From positions 42,385-106,384 of the forward strand of contig JAQBXR010000010.1 in the NCBI GenBank assembly GCA_027623295.1: a stretch of DNA of 64,000 nucleotides, read 5' to 3'. This stretch comes from Planctomycetota bacterium. GTDB lineage: Bacteria; Planctomycetota; UBA1135. Positions 1 to 10,356 of the stretch are shown piece by piece (within the stretch, counting starts at the first letter, position 1; each line of letters opens with the position of its first letter). A program made the translations under genes and the position numbers. The notes below the pieces were generated by a model, which worked only from the letters and a program-made list of their open reading frames with translations, was not told the DNA's origin and ran no database searches.

Positions 1-780
1 AGTTTCATCGAGCGACATCAACAAGTCGAAGGCTGCGAAACTAATGGTAAAGGCAAAGACAATGATGGCGACCGCAGCCTTTCGCTTCATTGCGAGAGTT
101 GGGTCGTAGTTTGAGGCAGTATCTTGTTCCACCGACTTCTTGAAGAAGAAGCGAGCGACAAAAATCCAAATCAGGAAGTAAAGCAACAAACGTCCAGCAA
201 AGAACTTGCGGTTCAAGAATGGGAACTTGTGTGCAGTGAACTCAAAGTGCTCTGCGTGAGAAAGTTCTTCCGCTTTGCTGTGACCGCCTTCGGCATGCTG
301 TCCTTGCGCCGCAAGACTAGCTTCTGCAGTCAGGCCAGCGACTGGGGCTGCGTCGTGACCAGCTTCTTCGACAGAGATGACCGCACCATGTTCATCGTGT
401 GCCATGGTTGCCCATTTCCACACGCTGACATCGTCGCTGAAGAGCGGCACCAAAAGTGGCAAAGCGAAGAGTGCAACCATAGGCATGTTTGCCATGGTCA
501 ACTCTGCAAAGCGACGGACTGTGACACTCCAGTGAGCGTTCACCATGTGCTGTACCACGGTGAAGAACATGCTGCCCAAGGTGATGGTCAACAAGAATGA
601 AAACGCCACTAGGTAAGCAAACCAAAAGTGGGTGTGCCCATCTTCTGCGCCATTCATGAGACCCAGCGTAACCCCGAATCCAAGGCCGACCGTAGCAAGG
701 GTTAAGCCGAACTGTGCCGCTTTTCCTGCGACATCACCAGCTTGGTTGTTGCCTTTGAGATTAAGTTTTTCGAAACTCAT
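1..780 (-). CDS. actF: Alternative complex III subunit ActF (partial)
   Basis: Integral membrane subunit of alternative complex III, the quinol:cytochrome c/HiPIP oxidoreductase that replaces the bc1 complex. The reading frame opens at the ATG ending at 780 and runs off the window edge without a stop, so only about 260 N-terminal residues are present. I see several hydrophobic helices, a His-rich loop around residues 120-165, and a final MSLDETW-type stretch typical of the ActF/ActC fold. It is the last visible gene of the actA-B-C-DE-F operon and starts 9 bp after the actDE stop. Family assignment rests on position and the SLDE motif. I cannot see the C-terminal half. Confidence 0.85.
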   Translation of the reverse strand, partial: MSFEKLNLKGNNQAGDVAGKAAQFGLTLATVGLGFGVTLGLMNGAEDGHTHFWFAYLVAFSFLLTITLGSMFFTVVQHMVNAHWSVTVRRFAELTMANMPMVALFALPLLVPLFSDDVSVWKWATMAHDEHGAVISVEEAGHDAAPVAGLTAEASLAAQGQHAEGGHSKAEELSHAEHFEFTAHKFPFLNRKFFAGRLLLYFLIWIFVARFFFKKSVEQDTASNYDPTLAMKRKAAVAIIVFAFTISFAAFDLLMSLDET

Positions 781-789
781 GGTTCAGCC

Positions 790-2283
790 CTAGTTTTGGG
801 TCTTGATGTACTCGAGGAGATCTGAAATCTCTTCGTCGGTCAGTGGGTCCCCTGCTAGCACCATAAGACCCTTAAGTGCGCCTTCGCGAATCTTGGCAGC
901 AGGGTCAAGAATGGACTCCTTGAAGTAATCAGCATCTGCAACGATGGTCTCACCGGTATCAAGTTTGATTTCGGAATCCAAAAATCCGTTGAGTGGCGGG
1001 CCAACCAGTGCCACACCATTAAGGCTGTGACAACCAACACAGATCTTCTGCGTAAACAGAATCTCACCGCGGGAAGCTGCACCAAGGGCAGCCATCTCTT
1101 CTGGAGAGAGTGCGTTCATGACTTCGACTTCCTGCAGAACGCGCAAGTACGCGATGATTGCCCAGCGGTCTTCTGCCGGAATCTGTGCTGCATAACCCGG
1201 CATGGTGCGACGACCTTCCGAGATGGTTTCAAAGAGCATGCCATCAGTCTGGTTGGCGATGAGGCTAACGGTGACGTTGGTTGGAGGGACCCAAGTTGCT
1301 TGACCAAGGTTTGCCAATTCCATGGCGCGCTCGTGAATCACACCACTACCCTTGCCGTCCTCTCCGTGACAAATGCCACAGTAGATTTCAAAGCGCTCTT
1401 GACCGCGGTCAATGAAAGCTTCAGTCACTTCAATCTGAGTCGGGAAGCTGGTGACGAATTCACCATTCTCCTTACCAGTCTCCAGCGATGCATGGATGAA
1501 ACGCTGATCTTGTCCGATGGTGCCGGCGACCTGATCACGGGTCATGCGGCCATCTTCGAACAGTTCGGTTTCACCTTGCGCACGGAAGCGATCCTGCTTG
1601 TCCATGTCGGGAATCAAGTGAACCCGAGGCTGCGTGGTCGTGCTTCCGTAAGAAGCGTAAACCATGGCTGGTGGGATCAGCATTAAGCAAGCAACCACCC
1701 AGAGGTTGCCTTTAATGACCGATGGCATGCCACTTGGCTCATTGGCCTCGTACACTTCTTCGACTTCTCCAGCACCTGCACCCTTTAGTAGGGCAGTTGC
1801 AGCAGCAAGGTCAAATTTCTTGTCCTTGGCGTGCAGAGCGATAAAAAAGCGGTCATCGGTTGCGCGAGCAAAACGATCGCTGCGGAACAGCGGGTGATAC
1901 CAGCGAGGCAAACGGTTCGCGATCCACATTGCGAAGAATGCGGTAAAGGCCGAGAACAGAACCGTCACCTCGAAGATGACCGGAATGTTGGCCGGCAACG
2001 ACCAAACCGGCTTACCGGAAATGTCGAAGGCGTAATCGACAGCGTTGGTCCAATACTGAAGGTACATACCCGATAGCAAACCGGTGATACCCATGATGAG
2101 GACTACCCAAGGCAAACGCGTAAAGCGAATACCCATGGCATCGTCTAGGCCGTGTACCGGGAAAGGAGTATGGCAATCCCATTTCTTGTAGCCAGCGTCG
2201 CGGACTTTTTCAGCTGCGCGGTAAAGCGTAGTGACGTCCGTGAATTCAGCGACTACGCCGTAAAGTTCTTTGTCTGCAGTCAT
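790..2283 (-). CDS. actDE: ActD-ActE fusion of alternative complex III (DUF3341 + diheme cytochrome c)
   Basis: A single 497-residue protein joins two subunits that are separate in textbook alternative complex III. Residues about 1-180 are ActD (DUF3341): a soluble start (YGVVAEF, VHGLDDAMG) followed by two membrane helices near 60-80 and 100-120. After a further helix near 190-215, the C-terminal part is ActE-like cytochrome c with two heme motifs, CGICH near 300 and CVGCH near 415. A strong AGGAGG ribosome site precedes the ATG at 2283. It lies between actC and actF with short gaps, so it is probably translated as part of one operon. In the characterised Rhodothermus complex ActE carries one heme, so the second motif is notable. 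Confidence 0.9.
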   Translation of the reverse strand: MTADKELYGVVAEFTDVTTLYRAAEKVRDAGYKKWDCHTPFPVHGLDDAMGIRFTRLPWVVLIMGITGLLSGMYLQYWTNAVDYAFDISGKPVWSLPANIPVIFEVTVLFSAFTAFFAMWIANRLPRWYHPLFRSDRFARATDDRFFIALHAKDKKFDLAAATALLKGAGAGEVEEVYEANEPSGMPSVIKGNLWVVACLMLIPPAMVYASYGSTTTQPRVHLIPDMDKQDRFRAQGETELFEDGRMTRDQVAGTIGQDQRFIHASLETGKENGEFVTSFPTQIEVTEAFIDRGQERFEIYCGICHGEDGKGSGVIHERAMELANLGQATWVPPTNVTVSLIANQTDGMLFETISEGRRTMPGYAAQIPAEDRWAIIAYLRVLQEVEVMNALSPEEMAALGAASRGEILFTQKICVGCHSLNGVALVGPPLNGFLDSEIKLDTGETIVADADYFKESILDPAAKIREGALKGLMVLAGDPLTDEEISDLLEYIKTQN

Positions 2284-2294
2284 CGTTTTTCCTC

Positions 2295-3680
2295 CTAGTG
2301 ATCGTCGAGGTGAGGATGAGCCTGAGGCATGACGTTCTTGACTTCCGAGATTGCAATCTGTGGAAGATAGCGGCAGAAGAGCATGAACAAGGTAAAGAAG
2401 AGGCCGAAGCTACCCATGAGGGTGAGGACGTCGACCCATGTCGGGCTGAAGTAATGCCAGCTCGAAGGTAAGAAATCGCGGTTGAGCGAAGTGACAACAA
2501 TCACGAAGCGCTCGAACCACATGCCAATGTTGACGAAGATCGACATGATGAAGACCAACGGCAAGTTACGGCGCGCTTTCTTCCACCAGAAAATCTGTGG
2601 CGAAAGAACGTTACAACTAATCATGATCCAGTAGCCCCACCAGTAGGGACCGAAGGCGCGGTTGACGAAGGCGAAACCCTCGTAAGCGTTGCCCGAGTAC
2701 CACGCCATGAAGAACTCCATGGAGTAGGCGTAACCGACCATCATGCCGGTTGCCATGATCACCTTGCACATGTTGTCGATGTGGCGCAGAGTAATTAGCT
2801 CTTCGAGACCGAACATTTTGCGTGCCGGAATCGAGAGGGTCAACACCATGGCGAAACCAGAGAAGATTGCACCCGCAACAAAGTAAGGCGGGAGAATCGT
2901 GGTGTGCCAACCTGGAAGCTGCGAGGTCGCGAAGTCAAAGGACACCACCGAGTGCACGGACAGTACCAGTGGCGTAGCAAGTGCTGCCAGAATCAGATAG
3001 GCGCGCTCGTAGCGATGCCAGTGACGGTTGGATCCGTTCCATCCGAGGGAGAACAAGCCGTACCAGAACTTCTTCGCCTGGGTCTTAGCCCGGTCACGCA
3101 CTGTGGCAAGGTCAGGCACGAGGCCCATGTACCAGAAGAGCAGGGAAACCGAGAAGTAAGTCGAAACCGCGAACACGTCCCAGAGCAGTGGTGACCGGAA
3201 GTTAGGCCACATCGACATCTGGTTTGGAATCGGGAACACCCACCAAATCACCCAGATACGACCGACGTGAATCGCCGGGAACATACCTGCACAGATGACC
3301 GCAAAAATCGTCATCGCTTCCGAGAAGCGGTTAATGCCGGTTCGCCAATCCTGACGGAAGAGGAACAGCACCGCGGAAATCAGCGTACCTGCGTGGCCAA
3401 TACCAACCCAGAACACGAAGTTCACGATTGGCCAACCCCATGCAACTGGCTGGTTGTTACCCCAAACACCAACACCCGTGGTGATCAGGTAAACGATCAT
3501 TGCACCGAGTACTCCCAAGAGAGCGACTGCGGTGGTGAAAATGATGTACCAAGACTTTGGTGGCTTCGGCGCTTCGAGAACTCCACAAACCATTTCGGTT
3601 ACGGAGTGGAAGTCGTTTTCGCCCTGGACGAGTTCTTCAGGGAAGATGTCCAGCTGGTCAACGGAGGTAGAACTAGCCAT
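2295..3680 (-). CDS. actC: Alternative complex III subunit ActC (NrfD/PsrC-like)
   Basis: A 461-residue polytopic membrane protein of the NrfD/PsrC family. It is the quinol-binding subunit of alternative complex III, with about ten hydrophobic helices. Typical features are the N-terminal cytoplasmic stretch followed by [29 protein letters not shown] and HSVVSFDFA. The family has no cofactor of its own and passes quinol electrons to the iron-sulfur part of ActB. The ATG at 3680 is preceded by GGAGG at good spacing and overlaps the end of actB by 8 bp, which suggests translational coupling. Downstream actDE starts 11 bp after the stop. Confidence 0.93.
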   Translation of the reverse strand: MASSTSVDQLDIFPEELVQGENDFHSVTEMVCGVLEAPKPPKSWYIIFTTAVALLGVLGAMIVYLITTGVGVWGNNQPVAWGWPIVNFVFWVGIGHAGTLISAVLFLFRQDWRTGINRFSEAMTIFAVICAGMFPAIHVGRIWVIWWVFPIPNQMSMWPNFRSPLLWDVFAVSTYFSVSLLFWYMGLVPDLATVRDRAKTQAKKFWYGLFSLGWNGSNRHWHRYERAYLILAALATPLVLSVHSVVSFDFATSQLPGWHTTILPPYFVAGAIFSGFAMVLTLSIPARKMFGLEELITLRHIDNMCKVIMATGMMVGYAYSMEFFMAWYSGNAYEGFAFVNRAFGPYWWGYWIMISCNVLSPQIFWWKKARRNLPLVFIMSIFVNIGMWFERFVIVVTSLNRDFLPSSWHYFSPTWVDVLTLMGSFGLFFTLFMLFCRYLPQIAISEVKNVMPQAHPHLDDH

Positions 3681-6660
3681 GGGAGATGACCTCCTCAGAA
3701 ACCGCGACGGCCTCTAGCGAAGGGTGTGGGTTGCGAACGCGCGCAAGGAAGGAGATGCGCGGTTTGTTGTTCAACTCTGGAAGAAGCTTGTAGGCGCGAT
3801 CATCGGCCTGCGTCTTAAGCACGCGGCTGTCCTTATCAAGAAGGTCGCCGAAGGTGATGGCATCGGCCGGGCAGACTTGCTCGCAAGCCACCTGCACCAC
3901 GCCATCTTTGATGCGCGTTTCACGTGCTTCGTTGCGCGAATCAATCCGCGCGCGCTCGATGCGTTGCACGCAGAAGGAACACTTCTCCATGACTCCACGA
4001 GAGCGAACCGTAACGTCTGGGTTCGCGGCCATGGCAAGGACTTCGTTGCCAGGCTTGGCAGCATCCTTGTTGAAGTTGAAGTAGTTAAAGCGACGCACCT
4101 TGTAAGGGCAGTTGTTTGCGCAGTAGCGCGTGCCGATACAGCGGTTGTAAACCATGTCGTTGAGACCTTCCTCGCTGTGAGTGGTCGCCGCAACCGGACA
4201 AACCGATTCGCAAGGAGCCAACTCACAATGAGCACAGTTAATCGGCTGATTGATGGCCGTCGGGTTCTTGACATCGCCGAGGAAGTAACGGTCCATGCGG
4301 ATCCAAGCCATCTCGCGGCCGCGAAGCACTTGCTCCTTACCAACCACAGCGACATTGTTCTCCGCCTGACAGGCAACAGTGCAGTTACCGCAACCTGTAC
4401 AAGCGGCCAAGTCAATCGACATGCCCCACTTGTGATCGGTTTCCTTGTTCTGATCCAGCTCTTCCCACAAGGTCGTTTCTGGACCCCAGAAGTCCGCAGC
4501 AGCTTTCGCGAACTGTGGGTCCTTCTTGAACTCAGCGAGGGAACCTTCCTTCACCAATTCAGGCAGACGCTTTTGAGTGCCTTCCGCACCGATTTCGTCC
4601 ATCGCAAAGTGATCTTGCGTAGTGGCCAGTTTGTAGTGGCCGCTCACTGGGGTGACCTTCACCGCAGTGAGGTGCATGGCTTCGGAGCCACGTAACGTGA
4701 AGGTGTTGAAACCAACCGTCTCGATCGCGTCGTCGTTGAGACCAGCCACGTGACCGGCAGCGGTGCGACCGTAACCGTAAGCCAGAGTGATGGAATCATC
4801 TGCGTGCCCCGGCATGAGGTAGACGGCGACTTCAAGCGTGCGACCGTTTACATCTAGCTTGATCATGCCTTCGTGGTTCACGCCGAGGCGCTCGCCGGTA
4901 GCAAAGGACATGAGGGCTGCGTTATCCCAAGTCAACTTGGACATTGGATCCGGCAGCTCCTGCAACCAACCGAGGTTGGCGTAGCGGCCGTCGCGGATCG
5001 CGAAGTGAGGCACAAAGCGAAGCTCCATCCCTTCCGCAGCTGGAGCGAGGTCCGACAACGATGCCAGGCTCACCTTTAGTGCGGTTGCGGAAGAACCTGT
5101 GACCACGCCGTCGAGCAGAGCGTTGTGCCATGCATCGTCGGAAAGGCCGGCGGTCTGACGCACGATGTCCATCGATGACTCGTTTTTGCCGAGCATCATG
5201 GAAATCATTTCGCATGCCGAGATGCCCTTCCATAAAGGAGCTATCAATGGTTGACCAATCGAGCGGGTGCCGTCGGCTGCAAGGCCATCGCTCCACACCT
5301 CGAGGTCATGCGTCATCGGCATGTGCCAAGAACACTCGCGCGAAGTTTCATCGCGGTACTCGCTCAAGTGCATGCTGTTGACCACGTTGCCAAGAGCTGC
5401 AGTGAAGTCGAGATCGGCAGGCATGTTGAAGACTGGGTTACCACCAAGGATGACCAAGTTCTCAATCTCGCCGGCGTTCATCTTGGCAACCAACTCCTTA
5501 ACGGCTCCCATGCTCGAGCCAACGGCGGTTGCTGGAAGGTACCTGACAGTACGGTTCAGCGCGCCGATTTGCACGTTAAGTGCCGCGACGTGTGCGTGAA
5601 CTTCTGCCGGCTGGTTCGGACCACAAGTAATGACTGCAGCACCCTTGTTGTGCTGAAGGTCATCAACCAAAGCGGTGAGGAACTTGTCCGCGCCCTTTGC
5701 GTGAAGCTCAGGAGCAGTGCCCCCAGTTAGCTTGGCACTCATGGCGGCAACGAAGCTGCCGATGTCCGAAGAGCGCATTGGCAAACGGTGATCTGCGAAT
5801 CCACCGGTGACGGTGAAGTTCGATTCCACCGAGTAGATGCGGCTCATCCACTCGCCATTTGGCTTGCGCTTTGCGGCAGTCTCTTTGGTGAGGCGAACGG
5901 CAGATGGGCCTTCGGACAAGAAGTCATCGTCAAGTGCGACGATGATCTTGGCGCTGGTCATGCTGTAGTAAGGGCGCGCAGCCTGATTAAAGGCCAGGCG
6001 ACATCCTTCTACTTCTGCGTTGCGTTGGGTCGCGGAGTAATCCACCCAAGTTGCCGATGGGTGCGCCTTCAAAAACGCCGCCTTCATGCGGGCAAGGCTT
6101 GGGGAAGTACTTGGCTCACCAAGGACAGCAACTTTTGCGCCTGCGCCACTGCTTTGGATGCCTCCAAGTGCGGCTACGAATGCAGCATGGCTCACTTCGC
6201 TTTCAACGCCAGCATCAAAGCTAGCGGCAGAGCGACTGCGGTCTGGATCGTAAAGACCCAAGGTTGCAGCCTGTGCCGTTGCGGTAGTTGCTCCCAGCGA
6301 TTCCGGGTGGCCAGGGTTTCCTTCAATCTTAGTTGGGTGGCCGTCGAAGCTAGTCACCATGACGCCTTCTGCAAAGCCATCCTGGTTAAGGATGGTTGCG
6401 AATGCGCGCGGCGAGCCTGGCACGGTTCCCGGAGTGCGGGAAACAACCGGCAATAACTTTTCTTGGTCCCAACGACAACTTGCGGTAGCGAGGGCAACCG
6501 AAGCGCCCATCAACTGCAAGAAGCGGCGACGCGAAGTTTGTGTCCATTCCTCTTCAGGCTCGGACTGGAACTCGTTGGCCATGAGCCCTTTGAACTCGGT
6601 CGTTTGACCAAGATCGTTGAGGCTACGCCAGTAACGTTTCGTAGAAGCGGAACGGTTCAT
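3673..6660 (-). CDS. actB: Alternative complex III subunit ActB (Tat-exported Mo-enzyme-like/4Fe-4S protein)
   Basis: A large periplasmic electron-transfer subunit, about 995 residues. A twin-arginine signal ([16 protein letters not shown]) near residue 45 marks Tat export. The middle part resembles the molybdopterin-oxidoreductase fold, which in ActB is known to lack the cofactor. The C-terminal 250 residues carry four cysteine clusters: [37 protein letters not shown] and CSFCVQR with CEQVCP. I chose the ATG at 6660 because it forms an ATGA overlap with the actA stop. A TTG nine bases upstream is also in frame. The order actA-actB-actC matches other alternative complex III operons. Confidence 0.93.
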   Translation of the reverse strand: MNRSASTKRYWRSLNDLGQTTEFKGLMANEFQSEPEEEWTQTSRRRFLQLMGASVALATASCRWDQEKLLPVVSRTPGTVPGSPRAFATILNQDGFAEGVMVTSFDGHPTKIEGNPGHPESLGATTATAQAATLGLYDPDRSRSAASFDAGVESEVSHAAFVAALGGIQSSGAGAKVAVLGEPSTSPSLARMKAAFLKAHPSATWVDYSATQRNAEVEGCRLAFNQAARPYYSMTSAKIIVALDDDFLSEGPSAVRLTKETAAKRKPNGEWMSRIYSVESNFTVTGGFADHRLPMRSSDIGSFVAAMSAKLTGGTAPELHAKGADKFLTALVDDLQHNKGAAVITCGPNQPAEVHAHVAALNVQIGALNRTVRYLPATAVGSSMGAVKELVAKMNAGEIENLVILGGNPVFNMPADLDFTAALGNVVNSMHLSEYRDETSRECSWHMPMTHDLEVWSDGLAADGTRSIGQPLIAPLWKGISACEMISMMLGKNESSMDIVRQTAGLSDDAWHNALLDGVVTGSSATALKVSLASLSDLAPAAEGMELRFVPHFAIRDGRYANLGWLQELPDPMSKLTWDNAALMSFATGERLGVNHEGMIKLDVNGRTLEVAVYLMPGHADDSITLAYGYGRTAAGHVAGLNDDAIETVGFNTFTLRGSEAMHLTAVKVTPVSGHYKLATTQDHFAMDEIGAEGTQKRLPELVKEGSLAEFKKDPQFAKAAADFWGPETTLWEELDQNKETDHKWGMSIDLAACTGCGNCTVACQAENNVAVVGKEQVLRGREMAWIRMDRYFLGDVKNPTAINQPINCAHCELAPCESVCPVAATTHSEEGLNDMVYNRCIGTRYCANNCPYKVRRFNYFNFNKDAAKPGNEVLAMAANPDVTVRSRGVMEKCSFCVQRIERARIDSRNEARETRIKDGVVQVACEQVCPADAITFGDLLDKDSRVLKTQADDRAYKLLPELNNKPRISFLARVRNPHPSLEAVAVSEEVISHG

Positions 6661-7307
6661 CGGTGACAAGTAGTGCAGTCTTGGCGGGGCTGGATGTGAT
6701 TTTCATCCATGAGGCGTTGGCCGAGTTCAAAGCGATCTTCGTCGGTCTCCCAACCGAGGTCAGTCACAAACTCGCGCGGACGCAAGCGGGTTTGTGGTTC
6801 GCGGTGACACTCAAGGCACCAACCCATGGAGAGTGGTTCTTCCTGACGAACAACTTCCATCTGATCAATGCGGCCGTGACATTCGACACAGCTCACGCCA
6901 GCACTCAAGTGAGCACTGTGATTGAAGTAGGCGAATTCCGGAAGGTCGTGCACGCGCACCCACTCCACTGGTTCACCGGTTTCCGCACTGTCGAACAGCG
7001 GCTTCAAGAGCGGGCTTTCGGTGCGAATACTCTTGTGGCAGTTCATGCAAGTTGAGGTTGGAGGAATCGCAGCCATGGCACCTTTCTCAACGGTGTTGTG
7101 GCAGTAACGACAGTCCATCTCAAGTTCACCTGCGTGAAGAGCATGACTAAATGGGATCGGCTGTTCCGGTGCATAACCTACGTTGAGGTTTTCTGCGGAA
7201 AAAGCATAAGCCATCAAAATCACCGCGTAGACGGGGATGATGACAGCTGCGAAACCAAGGACTGGACGGATGGAATCCGTCCACCGAGGAAAGTGGTAGG
7301 CGCTCAT
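6657..7307 (-). CDS. actA: Alternative complex III subunit ActA, pentaheme cytochrome c
   Basis: A 216-residue membrane-anchored multiheme cytochrome, first gene of the alternative complex III operon. One hydrophobic helix near residues 15-36 anchors it. The remainder holds five CxxCH heme sites (CRYCH, CMNCH, CVECH, CLECH, CTTCH) and several distal histidines such as FSHALH and FNHSAH, as in class III-like heme packing. Five hemes matches the pentaheme ActA of Rhodothermus. The ATG at 7307 lacks an obvious Shine-Dalgarno sequence. The operon promoter should lie in the 245 bp upstream, which also contain an unusual repeat cluster. Confidence 0.93.
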   Translation of the reverse strand: MSAYHFPRWTDSIRPVLGFAAVIIPVYAVILMAYAFSAENLNVGYAPEQPIPFSHALHAGELEMDCRYCHNTVEKGAMAAIPPTSTCMNCHKSIRTESPLLKPLFDSAETGEPVEWVRVHDLPEFAYFNHSAHLSAGVSCVECHGRIDQMEVVRQEEPLSMGWCLECHREPQTRLRPREFVTDLGWETDEDRFELGQRLMDENHIQPRQDCTTCHR

Positions 7308-7437
7308 TTGGAAGTGGGAGTTCTTCCACCGGGGGTCTGCTCATGAAGCCATGAGTTCAGGCACGCGGTTTTGGCCGCAAAGTTTAACGGTTCCCTACTA
7401 CTTCTGGAATAGGCATATGCAAAGACCTGAAATATTT

Positions 7438-7490
7438 CCTAAGTCTTGAAACTCCTGAGACTTAGGGCATTATTGAGACTTATTCTCAGG
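7438..7490. repeat. Overlapping inverted and direct repeats between bkd operon and actA
   Basis: CCTAAGTCT (7438-7446) faces its exact complement AGACTTAGG (7458-7466) across 11 bp. A second inverted pair, CCTGAG (7454-7459) and CTCAGG (7485-7490), overlaps the first. TGAGACTTA occurs twice in direct orientation, at 7456 and 7474, 18 bp apart. The cluster is about 65 bp past the end of the E1 alpha gene and 130 bp before actA on the same strand. It could be an operator for the actA promoter or alternative RNA hairpins ending the upstream operon. No run of T follows, so a simple terminator is not favoured. Confidence 0.55.
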
Positions 7491-7552
7491 AACTCGCAAT
7501 GGCAATATATTTCCCTCTTGATGACCCCCCTAAGTGCCGTATTGGCGGTGAT

Positions 7553-8701
7553 TTAGAGCGGGAACTTGCCTTGCATACGCTCGGCGTCGCCCTGTTCAGC
7601 CACAATTCGCAGCGCATCAATGACCTGACGGGTCAAGTGCTTCGGCGGAACCGCATAGACATCGGTGACCAAGGATTCCAACTCGGGATCCCCGACCTGC
7701 TCGGCGTGGTCGATGGCGGCCTTAATCTCGTCCACTAAGGCCGTGGAAAGCTCTTGCCGCTGGGCTTCGCTGAGAAGACCCTTTTTCGTCAAAAAGGACT
7801 CCATACGCAAAAGTGGGTCACGCTGAGACCAATATTTCACTTCCTCGTCATCGCGGTACCGGGTCGGATCATCGGAGCTGGAGTGCCCTCCCATGCGATA
7901 ACTACGCAGCGCGACCAAGCTTGGTCCCCCGCCGGCGCGTGCTCGCTTGGCAGCTTCCTGCACGGCATCGAAAACGGCCACGGCATCATTTCCGTCCACA
8001 TCTATGCCGGGCATGCCGTAAGCCTTGGCCTTCGCGCCGAAAGAACTCGAAGCGGTTTGCTTAGAGCTTGGCACCGAGATCGCCCATCCATTGTCGATAA
8101 TGACAAACACCACTGGGGCATTCCCAACCGCGGCAAAGTTCATCGCGCTATGGAAACCACAGGACGATGTTGCGCCATCGCCGGTGTAGGCCAGGACGAC
8201 GTTCTTCTCACCCCGCGCCTTCATGGCGAGTGCGGTACCCACCGCGTGCGGCAGTTGCGTTCCGAGCACACTCGACCACGACGGGAAGTTCACCTCGGCA
8301 CATTGAAAGTGGTTGGGCATTTGCCGCCCCTTCGCCGAGTCTTCTGCATTGCCAAACATGTGCGCAACGTATTCCTGAATCGGCATGCCGCGCTGAATGG
8401 TCACTCCTCCTTCGCGCAGTGCGGAATAAATCCAATCGTCTTTCCCGAAGGCTGCGGCCGAGGCATGAATCGCCGCTTCTTGTCCGGTGGAGGTTCCCAC
8501 GAATGCAACACGGCCTTGGCGTTGCAGCTTTAACATCCGGTCATCCATCACGCGCGTGCACAGCATCGCTTTGTAGATGGACATTAAAGTTTCGTCGTTG
8601 GGAACTTCGCCTTTAAAACTCTTTAACAATGCGGAGCCGTCCTCGCGCATTGCCTTGCGCAAGGTCACCCCCTTCTTATCGAGCACCCGGATGTCAGGCA
8701 T
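7553..8701 (-). CDS. 2-oxoacid dehydrogenase E1 component alpha subunit (second copy)
   Basis: A 382-residue thiamine-diphosphate-dependent E1 alpha of the branched-chain 2-oxoacid dehydrogenase family. The ThDP/Mg motif is visible as TGDGATSS followed by DNGWAIS about 28 residues later. The conserved loop RMGGHSSSDDPTRY corresponds to the phosphorylation loop of the branched-chain enzyme. It lies directly behind the E2 gene, starting 6 bp after its stop, so it is the last gene of the operon. The operon already has another E1 alpha (11331-12446) next to E1 beta. Whether both pair with the same E1 beta is unknown. Specificity for branched-chain substrates is inferred from motifs and neighbours. 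Confidence 0.88.
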   Translation of the reverse strand: MPDIRVLDKKGVTLRKAMREDGSALLKSFKGEVPNDETLMSIYKAMLCTRVMDDRMLKLQRQGRVAFVGTSTGQEAAIHASAAAFGKDDWIYSALREGGVTIQRGMPIQEYVAHMFGNAEDSAKGRQMPNHFQCAEVNFPSWSSVLGTQLPHAVGTALAMKARGEKNVVLAYTGDGATSSCGFHSAMNFAAVGNAPVVFVIIDNGWAISVPSSKQTASSSFGAKAKAYGMPGIDVDGNDAVAVFDAVQEAAKRARAGGGPSLVALRSYRMGGHSSSDDPTRYRDDEEVKYWSQRDPLLRMESFLTKKGLLSEAQRQELSTALVDEIKAAIDHAEQVGDPELESLVTDVYAVPPKHLTRQVIDALRIVAEQGDAERMQGKFPL

Positions 8702-8707
8702 TCTGGT

Positions 8708-10345
8708 TTAGAGAAGCATGAGGGTTGGGTCTTCGAGCAGATCGCGTACCCGCACCATGAAGCGCGCACCATCGGCGCCGTCCACGATTCGGTGGTCGAT
8801 GCTAATCGAAAGATTCATGACCGTGGCAGCCACAATGTCATCGCCTTTACAGCGTGGCATTTTGCGCATGGAGTGCACACCCATAATCGCGGCCTCAGGG
8901 AAGTTGATGATTGGCGTTGCAAACACTCCACCAATACTTCCTGCGTTCGTAATCGAGAAAGTGCTGTCAGAGAAATCGGCTGGCTTCAACTTTCCAGAAC
9001 GCGCACGGGCGGCAATGTCCATCAGGTCAGCAGACAACTGAAGAATGTTCTTCAAGTTTGCATCTTTGATGACAGGGACCATCAAGCCGTTTGGAGTGTC
9101 CACAGCAATGCCAAGGTTGACGTAGTGCTTCTGCTTAATGACACCCGCTTCCTCATCTAACTCAGCGTTGAGCTGTGGGTACTCGGTCAAAGCCATAGCC
9201 GTGGCCTTCATGATGTAACCCATGTAAGTCACCTTGATGCCATAGCGCTCGGCAACTTTCTTTGCCTTGGTGCGCGCTTCCATCATCTCGGTGCAATCAA
9301 CTTCCTCAATGAGAGAGAAGTGCGTTGCGGTGAACTTGGAGCGCACCATGGCTTCCGCAGTCTTGCGACGGATGCCTCGGAACGGAACCTCTTTCACTTC
9401 GCGCGCGCCCATGACCGATGGGAAACCCGGAAGTGCGGCGACCGGTGCTGCTGCTGGAGCGGCGGCGGCAGGTGCTGCGACTGGAGCAGCTGGTGCCGCA
9501 GGAACGGCTGGTGCGGCAACCGGAGCGGATCCGGCCGATGCTGCAGCGCGTACATCTTCTGGTTTAATGCGACCGTTAGGACCGCTCCCGTTGATGGTGG
9601 TGAGATCCACATTCAGCTCACGCCCCAAGCGACGCGTTGCCGGTGCGGCCAGAACCTTACGGCTCGGATCAGCAGGCACCAAGTTCGTTGCAGGTGCAGC
9701 TATAGGTGCAGCTATAGGTGCAGCTATAGGTGCAGCTGCAGGTGCGGCCACAGGTGCGGCGCCACCGCCACTGGTTGCAATGGTGAAGATCACATCGCCT
9801 ACCTTGGCTACTTCGCCTTCGCCGACCAAGGTCGACTGCAAAACGCCAGCAGCAGGAGCAGGAATCTCAACCGTAGCTTTATCGGTCATGACTTCCACGA
9901 TGGGGTCGTCTTCCGCAATGGTTGCGCCTTCTTGCACAATCCACTGCACGATCTCACCTTCGTGAACGCCTTCCCCGATATCCGGAAGCCTGAATTCAAG
10001 CAATCCGCCGCCTGCTGCAGGAGCCGCTTCGGGAGCTGGAGTTGGAGCAACTGCAACTGGTGCCGCTTCTTCAACTGGTGCTGCAGCCGGAGCCGCGCCA
10101 CCCGCACCCCTTTCAAGGGTAAAGATGACATCGCCCACGTTGGCGACATCGCCCTCTGCAAACAAGTGCTTGGAAACGGTACCCGATGCTGGCGCCGGAA
10201 TCTCCACCGTAGCTTTGTCGGTCATCACTTCAACAATAGGGTCGTCTTCGTTGACTGTAGCACCTTCGGCCACAATCCAACGAACGATTTCACCTTCGTG
10301 GACGCCTTCGCCGATGTCCGGGAGTTGGAACTCAAGAGTAGTCAT
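8708..10345 (-). CDS. 2-oxoacid dehydrogenase E2, dihydrolipoamide acyltransferase with two lipoyl domains
   Basis: A 545-residue core acyltransferase. Two lipoyl domains (about residues 1-80 and 115-195) each carry the lipoylated lysine in VMTDKATVEIPAP. Long Ala/Pro linkers follow, one built from a 12-bp tandem repeat. A peripheral-subunit binding domain lies near 235-270 (APATRRLGREL, GRIKPEDV). The catalytic domain ends with the HxxxDG motif in SIDHRIVDGADG. It transfers acyl groups from the E1 thiamine adduct to CoA. E1 genes flank it on both sides, and lipA, needed to make its lipoyl groups, heads the same operon. No E3 gene is present in the window. Confidence 0.93.
   Translation of the reverse strand: MTTLEFQLPDIGEGVHEGEIVRWIVAEGATVNEDDPIVEVMTDKATVEIPAPASGTVSKHLFAEGDVANVGDVIFTLERGAGGAAPAAAPVEEAAPVAVAPTPAPEAAPAAGGGLLEFRLPDIGEGVHEGEIVQWIVQEGATIAEDDPIVEVMTDKATVEIPAPAAGVLQSTLVGEGEVAKVGDVIFTIATSGGGAAPVAAPAAAPIAAPIAAPIAAPATNLVPADPSRKVLAAPATRRLGRELNVDLTTINGSGPNGRIKPEDVRAAASAGSAPVAAPAVPAAPAAPVAAPAAAAPAAAPVAALPGFPSVMGAREVKEVPFRGIRRKTAEAMVRSKFTATHFSLIEEVDCTEMMEARTKAKKVAERYGIKVTYMGYIMKATAMALTEYPQLNAELDEEAGVIKQKHYVNLGIAVDTPNGLMVPVIKDANLKNILQLSADLMDIAARARSGKLKPADFSDSTFSITNAGSIGGVFATPIINFPEAAIMGVHSMRKMPRCKGDDIVAATVMNLSISIDHRIVDGADGARFMVRVRDLLEDPTLMLL
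9692..9739. repeat. 12-bp tandem repeat encoding an Ala-Pro linker in E2
   Basis: The unit AGGTGCAGCTAT is repeated three times perfectly and a fourth time with the last bases changed. On the coding strand it yields AAPI repeats in the flexible linker between the second lipoyl domain and the subunit-binding domain. Such linkers tolerate length change, so copy number may vary between strains. Confidence 0.9.
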
Positions 10346-10356
10346 GATTGTTTGGT

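Noticed and set aside
3724..4695. 323-codon plus-strand frame opposite actB
   Set aside because: Antisense to the iron-sulfur region of ActB; no independent features.
9692..9739. Short tandem repeat as a CRISPR or phase-variation tract
   Set aside because: The unit is 12 bp, keeps the frame, and encodes a normal Ala-Pro linker.
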